Source of the DNA: Algoriphagus winogradskyi
GTDB lineage: Bacteria > Bacteroidota > Bacteroidia > Cytophagales > Cyclobacteriaceae
DNA: 64,000 nucleotides
NCBI RefSeq assembly: GCF_900182815.1
Contig: NZ_FXUA01000005.1
Coordinates: forward strand, 248,001 to 312,000
Reading direction: 5' to 3'
Shown: piece by piece, positions 53,894 to 63,561 of the stretch
How positions within the stretch are numbered: position 1 is the stretch's first letter
How the letters are laid out: each line of letters begins with the position of its first letter
Made by a program: the position numbers and the translations under genes
Notes under the pieces: generated by a model
Databases searched by the model: none
What the model was told of the DNA's origin: nothing
Seen by the model: the letters and a program-made list of their open reading frames with translations, nothing else

Positions 53894-55015
53894 TTAAACG
53901 AAAAGTGCTTCTGCTATACTGTCCGCAAGTAGTTTTCCGCTTTTGCTCAAAGATAGGTTTTTATCCTTCCAAATAAGCCAGCCTTCAGAATCCATCTTAG
54001 ATAAAATAACTTTTTTAGACGTCAAGAGATCTATGCCGAAAACGTTGTTTATTTCTTCGAGATCTATTCCCCACAAGGTCCTTAGTCCTGTGAGGATGGA
54101 TTCGTTTAATCTATCATCAGCAGAAAGATTATCTACTACGAATGGGATAGCTCCGCTTTCCATACTTTTCAGGTAAAGGGAATTATTTGAGGGATTTGCC
54201 CCTCTGTTTTGACCATCAAAAGAATGCGCGCTGGGGCCAACGCCTAAATAGGGAACGCCTTTCCAGTAATTGGTATTATGCAGGGCAAATTGGTCAGGCA
54301 TACCAAAGTTAGATACCTCATATTGGATATATCCGGCTTTTTCAGTTTGTTCTTGTAAGATTTCGAATTGGTCGGCGACAAAATCCTCCTCAGCTGGCTT
54401 GAAGGTGCCTTTGTTTACCCAGTTGCCAAGTGCAGTTTTTGACTCCACTGTGAGTGCATAGCTAGAAATATGTCCGGGGTTTTGCTTAATTGCTTCTGAT
54501 AAATCTCGCTTCCAAAGCTCATGGTCAGGTTGTGGAAAGCCATATATCAAGTCTAGGCTGAATTTCTCAAAACCAATTTTTCTAGCTTTTGCAATAGCGG
54601 ATTTAGACTCCTTTGCAGTATGTGCACGATTATAGAATTTCAATACCTGCTCATCAAAACTCTGGATTCCCAGACTTAGTCGATCAATGCCGAGACTCTT
54701 CCAAGCGCGAAGATTGTTTTCGTTCAAATCATCAGGATTTGCCTCTAGGGTGACCTCTTTCCAATCAGAATTGAAAGTAAGAGCAATTTGATTTAGAATC
54801 TTATCAATTGAAGTTGGGGATAACAGTGAAGGAGTTCCTCCTCCAAAATAGACTGTTTCCAGAGTCTTGTCCGGAAGGTAATTAGCTCTTATTTCAATTT
54901 CTTGGCAGATCATATTAGCCATCTGCTCCATTCGGTCAAGATTTGTGCTGAAGTGGAAATCGCAATAATGGCATGCCTGCCTGCAAAAAGGAATGTGGAT
55001 GTATATGCCGGCCAA
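53894..55015 (-). CDS. hemW: HemW radical SAM heme chaperone
   Basis: Radical SAM protein related to HemN that handles heme; older annotations call it oxygen-independent coproporphyrinogen III oxidase. The 373-residue product begins AGIYIHIPFCRQACHYCDFH, with the CxxxCxxC [4Fe-4S] motif at its very N-terminus, then VYFGGGTPSLL and GIQSFDEQVLKFYNRAH. I use the TTG at 55015, because it gives the standard HemW start and length; the open frame continues upstream to 55120 but overlaps the divergent gene. Rare TTG start. Confidence 0.9.
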   Translation of the reverse strand: MAGIYIHIPFCRQACHYCDFHFSTNLDRMEQMANMICQEIEIRANYLPDKTLETVYFGGGTPSLLSPTSIDKILNQIALTFNSDWKEVTLEANPDDLNENNLRAWKSLGIDRLSLGIQSFDEQVLKFYNRAHTAKESKSAIAKARKIGFEKFSLDLIYGFPQPDHELWKRDLSEAIKQNPGHISSYALTVESKTALGNWVNKGTFKPAEEDFVADQFEILQEQTEKAGYIQYEVSNFGMPDQFALHNTNYWKGVPYLGVGPSAHSFDGQNRGANPSNNSLYLKSMESGAIPFVVDNLSADDRLNESILTGLRTLWGIDLEEINNVFGIDLLTSKKVILSKMDSEGWLIWKDKNLSLSKSGKLLADSIAEALFV

Positions 55016-55061
55016 TGTGAATTCTATTATTTTGCGAATATAATCATTCCCAAAGATCCCT

Positions 55062-56765
55062 TTGAAAACCTTCCTTTTGGCGTCACTTCTTTTTTTTATT
55101 GCCGGAGGACAGCTATGCAAAGCTCAAGGTGCTTATTGGCTAAAATGGACAACTGATCCGCCCCTACAATCTGCTGATTGGACTACATTTATTAACAAGA
55201 TAGAAGCGGAAAGGTATCTCGATTCCCTTGAGCACTCCCTTCAACATCTTGGATATCTTTCTCTTTTCTCGCAAGAAGAGGATGTTTCAAGCGATTCTTT
55301 GAGCGTAACTATAATCCTTGGAGAAAACTACACTTGGCAGGAGATTTCTTTGGGAAATGTTCCTGAAGAATTTTCTAATAATATTGATCCAATTACAGCG
55401 GAATACAATTCTGCCTCAAGGTGGATGCATGAGGTAGTTTCGATGGCAGAGAACAAGGGGTTTCCTTTTGCGCAAGTCAAACTTGACAGTATTCAGCGGC
55501 ATGGAAACTTGCTTTCAGCTGTTTTCAACTATGACTCAGGTCCTTTGATTCTATGGGATAGTGTGAAAGTAGCCGGCGATACCAAGACCCAGGAAAGGTA
55601 TTTGCAAAATGTCACGGGAATCCAGCCTGGGACGCCTTTTTCTCAAAAACAACTCAATGAAGCAAATCAAGTGCTCTCCCGATCACCCTATTTTGTGCAG
55701 ACGCAATTTCCGCAGGTCGATTTTCAAGTACAAAAAGCACAACCAACTTTTACTTTGAGGGACAGAAATACGAATGTTCTGGATGGAATAATAGGGTTGC
55801 TTCCCAATCAGAATGAACCAGGTAAGATGCTGATCACTGGACAATTGGATTTGGAATTATACCATCTTGGGGGGAAAGGAAGAGATCTGGCTCTTCATTG
55901 GAAGCGACTGAATATTGCGACCCAATCGCTGGAAATATCCGCAAAAGAGTCTTTTGTTTTTAATTCTCCTTTGGACGTAAGCTTAGGTTTCAGCTTGCTA
56001 AAGCAAGATTCTACCTTTTTGAATAGGTATTTAAGTTTAGATTTTGGGTACCATATGAGTCAAACTAGTTATCTAAGGTTTTTTACTAAGAGGCAATCCA
56101 GCGATTTGCTAGACACAGAAGCCTTTGATGAGGTGACCGAATTACCTGAGGTAGCAGACTATCGCTGGAACCAATATGGGATTGGCTGGGCTTTGGATAG
56201 GAGAGATTCACCATTTTTTACAAGAAGAGGCTTTCTGATTACCAGTGAATTTGCCTTGGGCAATAAGAGGATTTTAGAAAACACAGGGTTTCCACCTGAG
56301 GTATATGATAATCTTGATTTGAATAGTCCACAGTACCTGGGTAAGCTGGAGGTGGAAAAGCATATTTACCTAAGGCCAACATGGGGGATGTGGTTGAAAG
56401 GCAGTGGGGCTTTTACACAAAATGAAAACCTTCTGCTTAATGACCTTTTCCGTTTGGGAGGTTTGAAAAGTATACGTGGATTTAATGAGAACTACTTTTT
56501 TGCTAAATCATACGGGTACATAAATATGGAGCAGAGACTTTTTTTTGGGGAAAACTCATTTCTCATGGTTTTTGCTGACTTTGGGATTGTGGAAAACCCG
56601 TACTTTGCAACTTCCATTGATAAACCGATTTCATTTGGTGCTGGGATCAATCTTGATACAGGATCAGGTATCTTTCGATTTATCTATGGAGTTGGAAAAT
56701 CGAATCTTCAACCCTTACAATTCTCCTATTCTAGGATACATTTTGGCTACCTAGCCAGATTTTGA
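55062..56765 (+). CDS. Omp85-superfamily outer-membrane protein (TamA/BamA-like)
   Basis: A 567-residue secreted protein: signal peptide (FLLASLLFFIAGGQLCKAQ), POTRA-like domains (about 25-230, for example ILWDSVKVAGDTKTQERYLQNVTGIQPG, FSQKQLNEANQVLSRSPYFV), and a barrel of about 12-16 strands with DRRDSPFFTRRGFLI and the conserved LGGLKSIRGFNENYF loop. Smaller than BamA (898 residues, encoded at 26872-29568), so it is a second Omp85 member with a different client. The start appears to be TTG at 55062; no nearby ATG keeps the signal peptide. Confidence 0.85.
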   Translation: MKTFLLASLLFFIAGGQLCKAQGAYWLKWTTDPPLQSADWTTFINKIEAERYLDSLEHSLQHLGYLSLFSQEEDVSSDSLSVTIILGENYTWQEISLGNVPEEFSNNIDPITAEYNSASRWMHEVVSMAENKGFPFAQVKLDSIQRHGNLLSAVFNYDSGPLILWDSVKVAGDTKTQERYLQNVTGIQPGTPFSQKQLNEANQVLSRSPYFVQTQFPQVDFQVQKAQPTFTLRDRNTNVLDGIIGLLPNQNEPGKMLITGQLDLELYHLGGKGRDLALHWKRLNIATQSLEISAKESFVFNSPLDVSLGFSLLKQDSTFLNRYLSLDFGYHMSQTSYLRFFTKRQSSDLLDTEAFDEVTELPEVADYRWNQYGIGWALDRRDSPFFTRRGFLITSEFALGNKRILENTGFPPEVYDNLDLNSPQYLGKLEVEKHIYLRPTWGMWLKGSGAFTQNENLLLNDLFRLGGLKSIRGFNENYFFAKSYGYINMEQRLFFGENSFLMVFADFGIVENPYFATSIDKPISFGAGINLDTGSGIFRFIYGVGKSNLQPLQFSYSRIHFGYLARF

Positions 56766-56767
56766 GT

Positions 56768-57889
56768 ATGAAAAAATTGATCAGCAAGTCAATAGTATTA
56801 ATTACCCTTCTTTTGGCTCTTAGCCAAGTTGCGTTTTCTCAGATTTTGGAAGATTACAATCCAAAATGGCAAGAAGGTGAGCGAGAGACTTGGTTTAGTT
56901 CAAATGACAGATTGATTTTGGAATTGGATCTGGAAACATTTCCATTGGCCTACTTTTCATTTGAGATTCCAGACCATTCTGTAGTTTTTGTTGGGGAAAA
57001 ATTATGGTTTTTTACAGATAAGGACACTGCTTTTAACGAGCAAGTGAATGAATTACAAAGGGAATTTTCGAAGTCAAAAGTAAGTTTGACAGTTTTTAAA
57101 AACGGGATTTCTTCAGACCAGGCAAGTGTAATGAAGGTTTTGAAGTCTGAGCTGTTAGGGACCATTTCTACTGGCGAAGGTTTTTTGTTTAATAAAAGAG
57201 AATTTAATCGGCAAGTTATCCGTGATTTCTTCATAGTAGGGATGATATCCTGCTTATTATTAATTACTCTATATAAACTGGCATATCCTTTCATTTTTGC
57301 CATGATGATCAAGCCTATTTCCTTACTTAATGCAGAAGATTTCTCCGAAAGTGGGAGTTTACAGAAATTTTTTTCCGGAGATATTTTATTGTATGTGTTT
57401 ATCGTAAATATGCTTCTTTCATTAGCCATGGTGACTGCGATGGTTATTTTTCGTCATGAGTGGCTAGAAGCGAGGATGGAATTGAATTTCAATTCGCTGA
57501 TAGTATTATGGCTATTAGGATCACTTTTTCTTTTAGTGTTGACTATACTAAAGTTTACAGCGATCAGAATTTTATCTTATCTTTTTGATTTGGGAAAATT
57601 AGAATTTGCCCACTTTTTTTATTTACTCCGCCTTGTAGTGATTACCACCATAGGTTTGATTTTAGGATGTGCGTTTTTCTTGTTTAATGAATTCTCAGCA
57701 GTTAAAATGGCATTGGAGGCATTATTTACTGGGTTTTTCTGGATTTATATTTTTGGCATTTTAGGATTATTCCTCATTATGGTGAATAGATTGGGCTTTA
57801 AGAAATATCATTTATTTACTTACCTTTGCATCGCAGAATTAGTGCCCTTTTTAATCTTGGCCAAATTGGTGCTTGATTTGGGTTATTAA
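56768..57889 (+). CDS. DUF4271 membrane protein
   Basis: A 373-residue protein with a signal peptide (SIVLITLLLALSQVAFSQ), a soluble part (about 25-150), and about seven membrane helices forming the DUF4271 domain (from FFIVGMISCLLLITLYKLAYPF to LCIAELVPFLILAKLVL). Function unknown. It starts 2 bp after the Omp85-like gene and is followed by the uroporphyrinogen-III synthase-like gene, the neighbourhood in which I recall this family in Bacteroidota. Confidence 0.83.
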   Translation: MKKLISKSIVLITLLLALSQVAFSQILEDYNPKWQEGERETWFSSNDRLILELDLETFPLAYFSFEIPDHSVVFVGEKLWFFTDKDTAFNEQVNELQREFSKSKVSLTVFKNGISSDQASVMKVLKSELLGTISTGEGFLFNKREFNRQVIRDFFIVGMISCLLLITLYKLAYPFIFAMMIKPISLLNAEDFSESGSLQKFFSGDILLYVFIVNMLLSLAMVTAMVIFRHEWLEARMELNFNSLIVLWLLGSLFLLVLTILKFTAIRILSYLFDLGKLEFAHFFYLLRLVVITTIGLILGCAFFLFNEFSAVKMALEALFTGFFWIYIFGILGLFLIMVNRLGFKKYHLFTYLCIAELVPFLILAKLVLDLGY

Positions 57890-57923
57890 TTTCGAAAATC
57901 ACCAAAAGGAATAATAAAGAAGC

Positions 57924-58697
57924 ATGAGCACAGTTACCAAAGACAGGTTTAGACCAGTAAAAAGTATCCTAGTATCTCAACCGGCACCAGCGGGCGCAAA
58001 TTCTCCCTACGTACAATTGGCAGAAAAGTATAACCTGAAGATTGATTTCCGTCAATTCATTAAGGTGGAGCCTGTAGTGCCAAAGGAATTCCGCAAGCAG
58101 AAGATTGATATTTTGAAGCATACTGCCGTGATTTTCACTAGCCGTAATGCAATTGATCATTTCTTTGCGATCTGCAAGGATTTCAAAATCGAAATGCCTG
58201 CTGACATGAAGTATTTTTGTATTTCAGATCAAACTGCTCATTACCTTCAAAAGTATATTGTAATCCGAAAGCGTAAATTATTCGTAGGTCAGAAGACTGC
58301 GCAGGATTTATTCGATTACTTTAAAAAACATAAATCTGAAAAGTATTTATTTCCTTGTTCTGATATTCGTAAAGACGATATTCCTGAATACATGGAAAAA
58401 AATGGGATAGCATTTACTGAAGCTATTATTTATCATACGTTAGAAGCCGATTTGTCTGATTTGGCTGATGTTAAATATGATATATTAGCTTTTTTCAGTC
58501 CATCAGGTATTAAATCGTTGAAAATCAACTTCCCGGATTTCGAACAAGGCGCCACGCGCATAGCTGCTTTTGGCCCTACTACAGCCCAGGCAGTTAGGGA
58601 TCTGGATTTGTTTTTGGACATTGAGGCACCTATGCCAAATGCTCCAAGTATGACTGGGGCATTAGAGCTTTATATTAAAAAGGCAAATAATTTGTAA
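57924..58697 (+). CDS. Uroporphyrinogen-III synthase-like protein
   Basis: A 257-residue protein of the HemD family, which cyclises hydroxymethylbilane with inversion of ring D in heme synthesis. Two Rossmann-like halves are visible: KSILVSQPAPAGANSPYVQLAEKY ... HTAVIFTSRNAIDHFF, and LFPCSDIRKDDIPEYMEKNG ... ILAFFSPSGIKSL ... IAAFGPTTAQAVRDLD. HemD sequences are poorly conserved, so the activity is inferred from layout. Other heme genes are absent nearby except hemW. Confidence 0.85.
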   Translation: MSTVTKDRFRPVKSILVSQPAPAGANSPYVQLAEKYNLKIDFRQFIKVEPVVPKEFRKQKIDILKHTAVIFTSRNAIDHFFAICKDFKIEMPADMKYFCISDQTAHYLQKYIVIRKRKLFVGQKTAQDLFDYFKKHKSEKYLFPCSDIRKDDIPEYMEKNGIAFTEAIIYHTLEADLSDLADVKYDILAFFSPSGIKSLKINFPDFEQGATRIAAFGPTTAQAVRDLDLFLDIEAPMPNAPSMTGALELYIKKANNL

Positions 58698-58773
58698 AAC
58701 ATAAAACCTAAGTCTGTGGTTTTTCAGTTTAAATTCTTACACTAGTTATTATATTAGACGAAACCACTATAAA

Positions 58774-59754
58774 ATGTTTAAAAGAGGCCACTGTATTAAT
58801 TTTTTGAGATACGCATTTCTCTTGTTTTTCTGTTTTGAGGTTTCTTCGCTGATGGCCCAGCAAGACCCTCAATTCACCCAGTATATGTACAATGGGATGT
58901 ATTACAATCCCGCATTTGCTGGCAAAGATGGTGGATTTAGGTTTTCTGCACTGCATCGATCTCAATGGTTAAATTATACAACCACCACTGGTCAGGGTGG
59001 AGCGCCTGTGACTCAATTGGTGACTGGTCAAGGTAGGATAGAAGGGAAAAATATAGGATATGGTCTTACTATTGTAAATGATCGAATAGGCGCGACTAGT
59101 AATTTGGAGATTAATCTACAAGGGGCCTATCATAAAAAGCTTAACAGATCAACTTTAAGCGTTGGTGCGTATGTTGGAATGTTTTCCAGTGCGCTAGATT
59201 ATGGTGATTTAATCGTTGTTAATCCTGAGCCTAATCTTCCGGTGGCAGGGAAAGAAAGTCAATTGAATTTCAATTTTGGAGCAGGCTTACTACTGGATGC
59301 TCGAAATTATTATATAGGTCTCAGTAGTAGACATATAAATGAGCCTAATTTTGATTTTGGGGATGGTTCTTATTCGAATCAATTGAAAAATCATTCGTAT
59401 TTGCTCTTGGGATATAGATTTAGACCGGTAGGTCAATTAGTAATTGAACCTAGTTTCCTATTAAAATCAGTGTCATTTAATAATTTTTCTTATGAGGCTA
59501 GCGTTATTGCTACTCATCAGAATAAAATAAGTGGGGGGATAGGATTTAGAGGGGAAGAATCAGTTTCATTAATCTTAGGCTATTCCCTATTAAAAGATAA
59601 TTCATTGAAATTGGGCTATGCTTTCGATTTGGTATTTAGCGGTGTAGAAGCTAAATCTCCGACAAGTCACGAACTTATGCTTCGCTACACTTTATCTAAT
59701 GTAAGTAGAGAAATACAACGAGTGATACAAAGAACACCGAGGTTTAGGTTTTAA
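58774..59754 (+). CDS. PorP/SprF-family type IX secretion membrane protein
   Basis: A 326-residue outer-membrane protein. Signal peptide (FLLFFCFEVSSLMAQ), then the family N-terminus QQDPQFTQYMYNGMYYNPAFAGKDGG and barrel strands with ALHRSQWLNY, ending LMLRYTLSNVSREI. PorP/SprF proteins anchor T9SS substrates with type B C-terminal domains at the cell surface or support the T9SS ring. It lies 146 bp upstream of gldK and faces the same way, as in known porPKLMN clusters. Confidence 0.93.
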   Translation: MFKRGHCINFLRYAFLLFFCFEVSSLMAQQDPQFTQYMYNGMYYNPAFAGKDGGFRFSALHRSQWLNYTTTTGQGGAPVTQLVTGQGRIEGKNIGYGLTIVNDRIGATSNLEINLQGAYHKKLNRSTLSVGAYVGMFSSALDYGDLIVVNPEPNLPVAGKESQLNFNFGAGLLLDARNYYIGLSSRHINEPNFDFGDGSYSNQLKNHSYLLLGYRFRPVGQLVIEPSFLLKSVSFNNFSYEASVIATHQNKISGGIGFRGEESVSLILGYSLLKDNSLKLGYAFDLVFSGVEAKSPTSHELMLRYTLSNVSREIQRVIQRTPRFRF

Positions 59755-59900
59755 ATTAGCTGAAATTCAATAGGAACAATAGTTGTAATGGATGAGCAAC
59801 AGAATATCAATTCCTATATTTTGGCAGGTTATTTGCATTATTGTGCCAAATTCAGCTAAATTTCGAATCTTGAAAATACTTTACACATCGTAATTATTTG

Positions 59901-61016
59901 ATGAACGAAAAAACGTCATTTATGTATAAAAAAATGAATGTTCGCTTATTGCCTCTTACTTTAGGGTTGGCACTAGTGACACTTTTACCTAGTTGCGGTC
60001 TTTTTAGTAAAAAAGGTTCGGCTAGTGAAAAGATGAATAGAAGAGGAGAGGTAACAGGTGTTCCTAAGCGTGAAAACTGGCAACAAAATCTTCCTTATGA
60101 CATGGTTCCGGTAAAAGCTGGAACATTCTGGATGGGGCAAGCCGATGAAGATATTGCATTCTCGCAATCTGCATTGAACAAGCAAATAACCATTTCAGAA
60201 TTTTTCATGGACAAATATGAAGTGTCTAATAATAAGTACCGTCAATTTTTAGAAGCTGTAAAAAGCGGGACATATGAAACAGGTACTCCAACTACTTTAA
60301 AAGATCCTCCTCAATTAAATTATGACGAGCTTAAACCAGATACCACTGTTTGGTCTACAAGCTTTGCATACCATTATGGAGACCCATTGATGGAATTTTA
60401 TTTTGATCATCCGGCATTTGACAACTATCCAGTGGTAGGGGTAACTTGGGATCAGGCTAAAAAATACTGTGAATGGAAAACTTACCACATGAGGGCAAAT
60501 GACGAGGTTGATTTTGATGGGCCTGCATTTGAACTTCCTTCTGAGGCTGAGTGGGAATACGCTGCTAAAGGAGGTAAGGATGTAGCTAAGTATCCTTGGG
60601 GTGGTCCGTACTTGAAGAACAAGAGAGGTTGCTTGATGGCTAACTTCAAACCTGGTCGTGGTAATTACATCGATGATGGCTTTGCATATACAGCGCCTGT
60701 TGATGTTTTTGCTCCAAATGGTTATGGATTATATAATATGTCAGGTAATGTGGCGGAGTGGGTGCTAGACGCCTATGCTACTACATCTAGTTCAATCACC
60801 TGGGATTTGAATCCAGTTTACACAGACCCGAACGAACCAAGAAAAGTTGTAAGAGGTGGTAGCTGGAAAGATATCGCTCATTACTTAGAGACAAGTACCC
60901 GAACTTATGAATATGAAGATGTTGCGCAAGCGCATATTGGATTCAGAACTAAGATGACGTTTATTGGCCGTTCAGGATCAATGGATGTAAAAAATTCAAC
61001 TAGAAGAAGAAGATAA
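59901..61016 (+). CDS. gldK: T9SS ring lipoprotein GldK
   Basis: Outer-membrane lipoprotein that, with GldN, forms the periplasmic ring of the type IX secretion system; needed for gliding and secretion. The 371-residue protein has a lipobox LLPSCG (C32 from this start) and a sulfatase-modifying-factor-like fold (MVPVKAGTFWMGQADED; YEVSNNKYRQFL; LPSEAEWEYAAKGG; YGLYNMSGNVAEWVLD; VVRGGSW; IGFRTKM). The family does not act as formylglycine-generating enzyme. Starts at 59922 or 59934 are also possible. A weak promoter (TTG 59833-59835, TAAATTTC 59857-59864) precedes it. Confidence 0.95.
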   Translation: MNEKTSFMYKKMNVRLLPLTLGLALVTLLPSCGLFSKKGSASEKMNRRGEVTGVPKRENWQQNLPYDMVPVKAGTFWMGQADEDIAFSQSALNKQITISEFFMDKYEVSNNKYRQFLEAVKSGTYETGTPTTLKDPPQLNYDELKPDTTVWSTSFAYHYGDPLMEFYFDHPAFDNYPVVGVTWDQAKKYCEWKTYHMRANDEVDFDGPAFELPSEAEWEYAAKGGKDVAKYPWGGPYLKNKRGCLMANFKPGRGNYIDDGFAYTAPVDVFAPNGYGLYNMSGNVAEWVLDAYATTSSSITWDLNPVYTDPNEPRKVVRGGSWKDIAHYLETSTRTYEYEDVAQAHIGFRTKMTFIGRSGSMDVKNSTRRRR

Positions 61017-61068
61017 TTAATTTAATTTAGCAAAAACAACTACCTAACACCTTATTATATCATTTCAC

Positions 61069-61875
61069 ATGGCTAGTAAAAGCAACTCATTTTCAGCAAC
61101 ATTTTATACCAGCATAATGCCAAAAATTTATGGTATTGGTGCTGCAGTCGTTATTCTTGGTGCGATGTTTAAAATCCTAGATTTACCATTCGCCAACTGG
61201 ATGATTGGTATTGGACTAAGTACTGAGGCATTTATATTTTTCCTTTCAGCTTTTGAGCCACAGCATAAAGAGGTGGATTGGTCTAAAGTATATCCAGAGC
61301 TTGCTGGTGATACACCTGCAGCTCCAAGAGCGCAAAGAGTAGTAGCAGGAGGAGGCGATCAAGTTTCGCAAAAGCTTGACGAAATGCTAGCGAATGCTAA
61401 AGTTGGCCCTGAATTAATTGAGAGCCTTGGTAAAGGAATGCAAAATCTAGCAACCTCAGCTCAGAAGATGGGTAATCTTTCTGATGCAGCAGTAGCTACT
61501 AACGAATATGCAACGAATGTTAAATCTGCTGCTAAGACTTTGGTAGATATGAATGCTTCATATAGCAAAACTGCAGCTGCTTTGACTGAAATGTCTTCTG
61601 CTTCTCAGGACGCCAAAGCATATCATACTCAAGTAGTAACTGTAACGAAAAATCTTTCTGCACTTAATTCTGTCTATGAGATGGAGCTTCAGGATGCCAA
61701 TAGCCATGTTAAAACATTGAATAAGTTCTATGCTAACATGACGGCGGCTATGGAAGGTCTTACTGAAGCAGGTAAAGAAACTCAAGCATTTAAAACAGAA
61801 TTATCAAAATTGAATCAGAACGTAAGTTCATTGAATAAAATCTATGGTGGAATGCTATCCGCTATGAAAGGTTAA
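61069..61875 (+). CDS. gldL: T9SS motor subunit GldL
   Basis: Inner-membrane stator of the proton-driven T9SS/gliding motor. The 268-residue protein has two membrane helices (about 18-35 and 42-62), and the second contains the glutamates E53 and E63 (GLSTEAFIFFLSAFEP), spaced as the key proton-pathway acids of characterised GldL proteins. The rest is a long helical cytosolic domain rich in Ala, Ser and Asn. It lies 52 bp after gldK, before gldM. Confidence 0.96.
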   Translation: MASKSNSFSATFYTSIMPKIYGIGAAVVILGAMFKILDLPFANWMIGIGLSTEAFIFFLSAFEPQHKEVDWSKVYPELAGDTPAAPRAQRVVAGGGDQVSQKLDEMLANAKVGPELIESLGKGMQNLATSAQKMGNLSDAAVATNEYATNVKSAAKTLVDMNASYSKTAAALTEMSSASQDAKAYHTQVVTVTKNLSALNSVYEMELQDANSHVKTLNKFYANMTAAMEGLTEAGKETQAFKTELSKLNQNVSSLNKIYGGMLSAMKG

Positions 61876-61915
61876 TTTCTCTTCAATTCATTTTAAAATC
61901 CATTAAAACTTAAAA

Positions 61916-63529
61916 ATGGCAGGAGCTAAAGAGACACCTAGACAGCGGATGATTGGTATGATGTACCTGGTTTTGACGGCCCTTTTGGCCCTACAGGTAA
62001 GCAACCAAATCCTCCAAAAATTTGTATTGATTAACGATGGAATGGAAAGGACTTCCCGAAATTTCATCAATAAAAACCAGAAAACGGTTGAATCGATAGA
62101 GTACACGGTAGATCAACAAGGAAACAAAGAAGTGGATGTGCCAAAAGTTGCTGCTGCAAACCAGATTCGAGAAGCTACAAAAGAAACCTTTGATTATTTG
62201 GAGCAGCTTAAGCAGGATTTGATTACGCAGTCCAATGCAAAAAATGACGAAGGCAACTACGTAAACGCGCAACTTAAAAATACAGAGATTACGGGTAATC
62301 TATTTGCCAATAATGGTAAAGGAGAAGAGATGAAGCAAAAATTAAATGCTTATCCTGCCAAGATATCCGAAATTTTAAGCTCAGTAGGACTTTCTGATCT
62401 CAAATTTGATGACATCGCTAAGGATGCATCTGAGATCGAGCTTTTCGCAAATGACAGAGAAGCAAGAAATAAGGACTTTGTTGCATTGAATTTCGTTAAA
62501 TCTCCAGTTGGTGCTGTAATTGCTTTGATTTCACAATACCAAAACGAAGTTTTGAATATTGAAAGTGAGTCACTAACTGCGGTACAGAATACAATTGGTT
62601 CATTCTTTTTCAAAGCTGACGTTACTGAAGCAAGAATTGCTGCATTATCTAATGTTGTAGCAGCTGGTACAAAATTCGAAGCTGATATGTTTATCGCTTC
62701 AAGTTCAACAGCTTCAGTGCCGACTATGACTATTGATGGTCGTGCGGTGCCTGTAGATGCTACTGGGTTTGGTAAAATTGAATTTAATGTAACTCCAGCT
62801 TCTGAGTATGATGATAGAGGATTAGCTAGAAGAGTAATCAACGGTGAGATTATCACCAATGTAGGTGGAGAAGATAAAGTGCTACCAGTTGAATATGAGT
62901 ACTTCGTAGCTCAGCCCGTAATTAAAGTTTCCTCAGAAGTTGTACAACAGCTTTATGCGGATTGTGCAAATGAGCTTTTGATTGAGGTTCCCGCTCTAGG
63001 AAACACTTATTCACCAGAATTCGCAGTAAGTAATGGGCAAGCTATTAAAGGAAATAAACCTGGTCAATTAACTGTAATTCCAGGTGCATCTGGAAAGGTA
63101 AATATTGGAGTTAGTAGTGGAGGAAATAAAATCGGTACAGTGGATTATGATATTAAGCCAGTTCCTTTGCCTAGCTTAGTACCAGCTTCATCTAATGGTA
63201 CTGAAATTGACCTAAGTCAAGCACAAGCAATCAGTTCTCTAATGGGACTTAAAATGCTAGCTAAGGCAGAACCAACTTTTGCTAGAACAATGGCAAAGGA
63301 TGCTACCTTCGAGGTAACTGGTGGTGAAATGAGACTGTTGAGAAATGAAGTACCTAGACAAACTACGCCTATATCTAATGGCAATAGTTTAGCGATGCGT
63401 TCGTTATTGGAAAGCGCTAGAGCTGGAGATGTTGTGGTGTTTGAAATTAGACAAGTAACTAGGACAAATTTCAGAGGAAATAAAATTCCTTCAGAATTAA
63501 GACAAGTTGTCACTATTCGAGTTAAGTAA
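61916..63529 (+). CDS. gldM: T9SS motor subunit GldM
   Basis: Rotor shaft of the T9SS motor: one N-terminal membrane helix (QRMIGMMYLVLTALLALQV, about 8-26), then a long periplasmic part of 510 residues with a helical bundle (about 50-210) and beta-rich Ig-like domains up to the C-terminus. It transmits motion from GldL through the periplasm to the GldK/GldN ring. Length is typical. 40 bp after gldL. Confidence 0.96.
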   Translation: MAGAKETPRQRMIGMMYLVLTALLALQVSNQILQKFVLINDGMERTSRNFINKNQKTVESIEYTVDQQGNKEVDVPKVAAANQIREATKETFDYLEQLKQDLITQSNAKNDEGNYVNAQLKNTEITGNLFANNGKGEEMKQKLNAYPAKISEILSSVGLSDLKFDDIAKDASEIELFANDREARNKDFVALNFVKSPVGAVIALISQYQNEVLNIESESLTAVQNTIGSFFFKADVTEARIAALSNVVAAGTKFEADMFIASSSTASVPTMTIDGRAVPVDATGFGKIEFNVTPASEYDDRGLARRVINGEIITNVGGEDKVLPVEYEYFVAQPVIKVSSEVVQQLYADCANELLIEVPALGNTYSPEFAVSNGQAIKGNKPGQLTVIPGASGKVNIGVSSGGNKIGTVDYDIKPVPLPSLVPASSNGTEIDLSQAQAISSLMGLKMLAKAEPTFARTMAKDATFEVTGGEMRLLRNEVPRQTTPISNGNSLAMRSLLESARAGDVVVFEIRQVTRTNFRGNKIPSELRQVVTIRVK

Positions 63530-63561
63530 TTCGAGTTTTGGATTAACATAAACGAATAATT

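Noticed and set aside
62350..62859. Minus-strand open frame of 169 codons inside gldM
   Set aside because: Antisense shadow of gldM with no recognisable domain.
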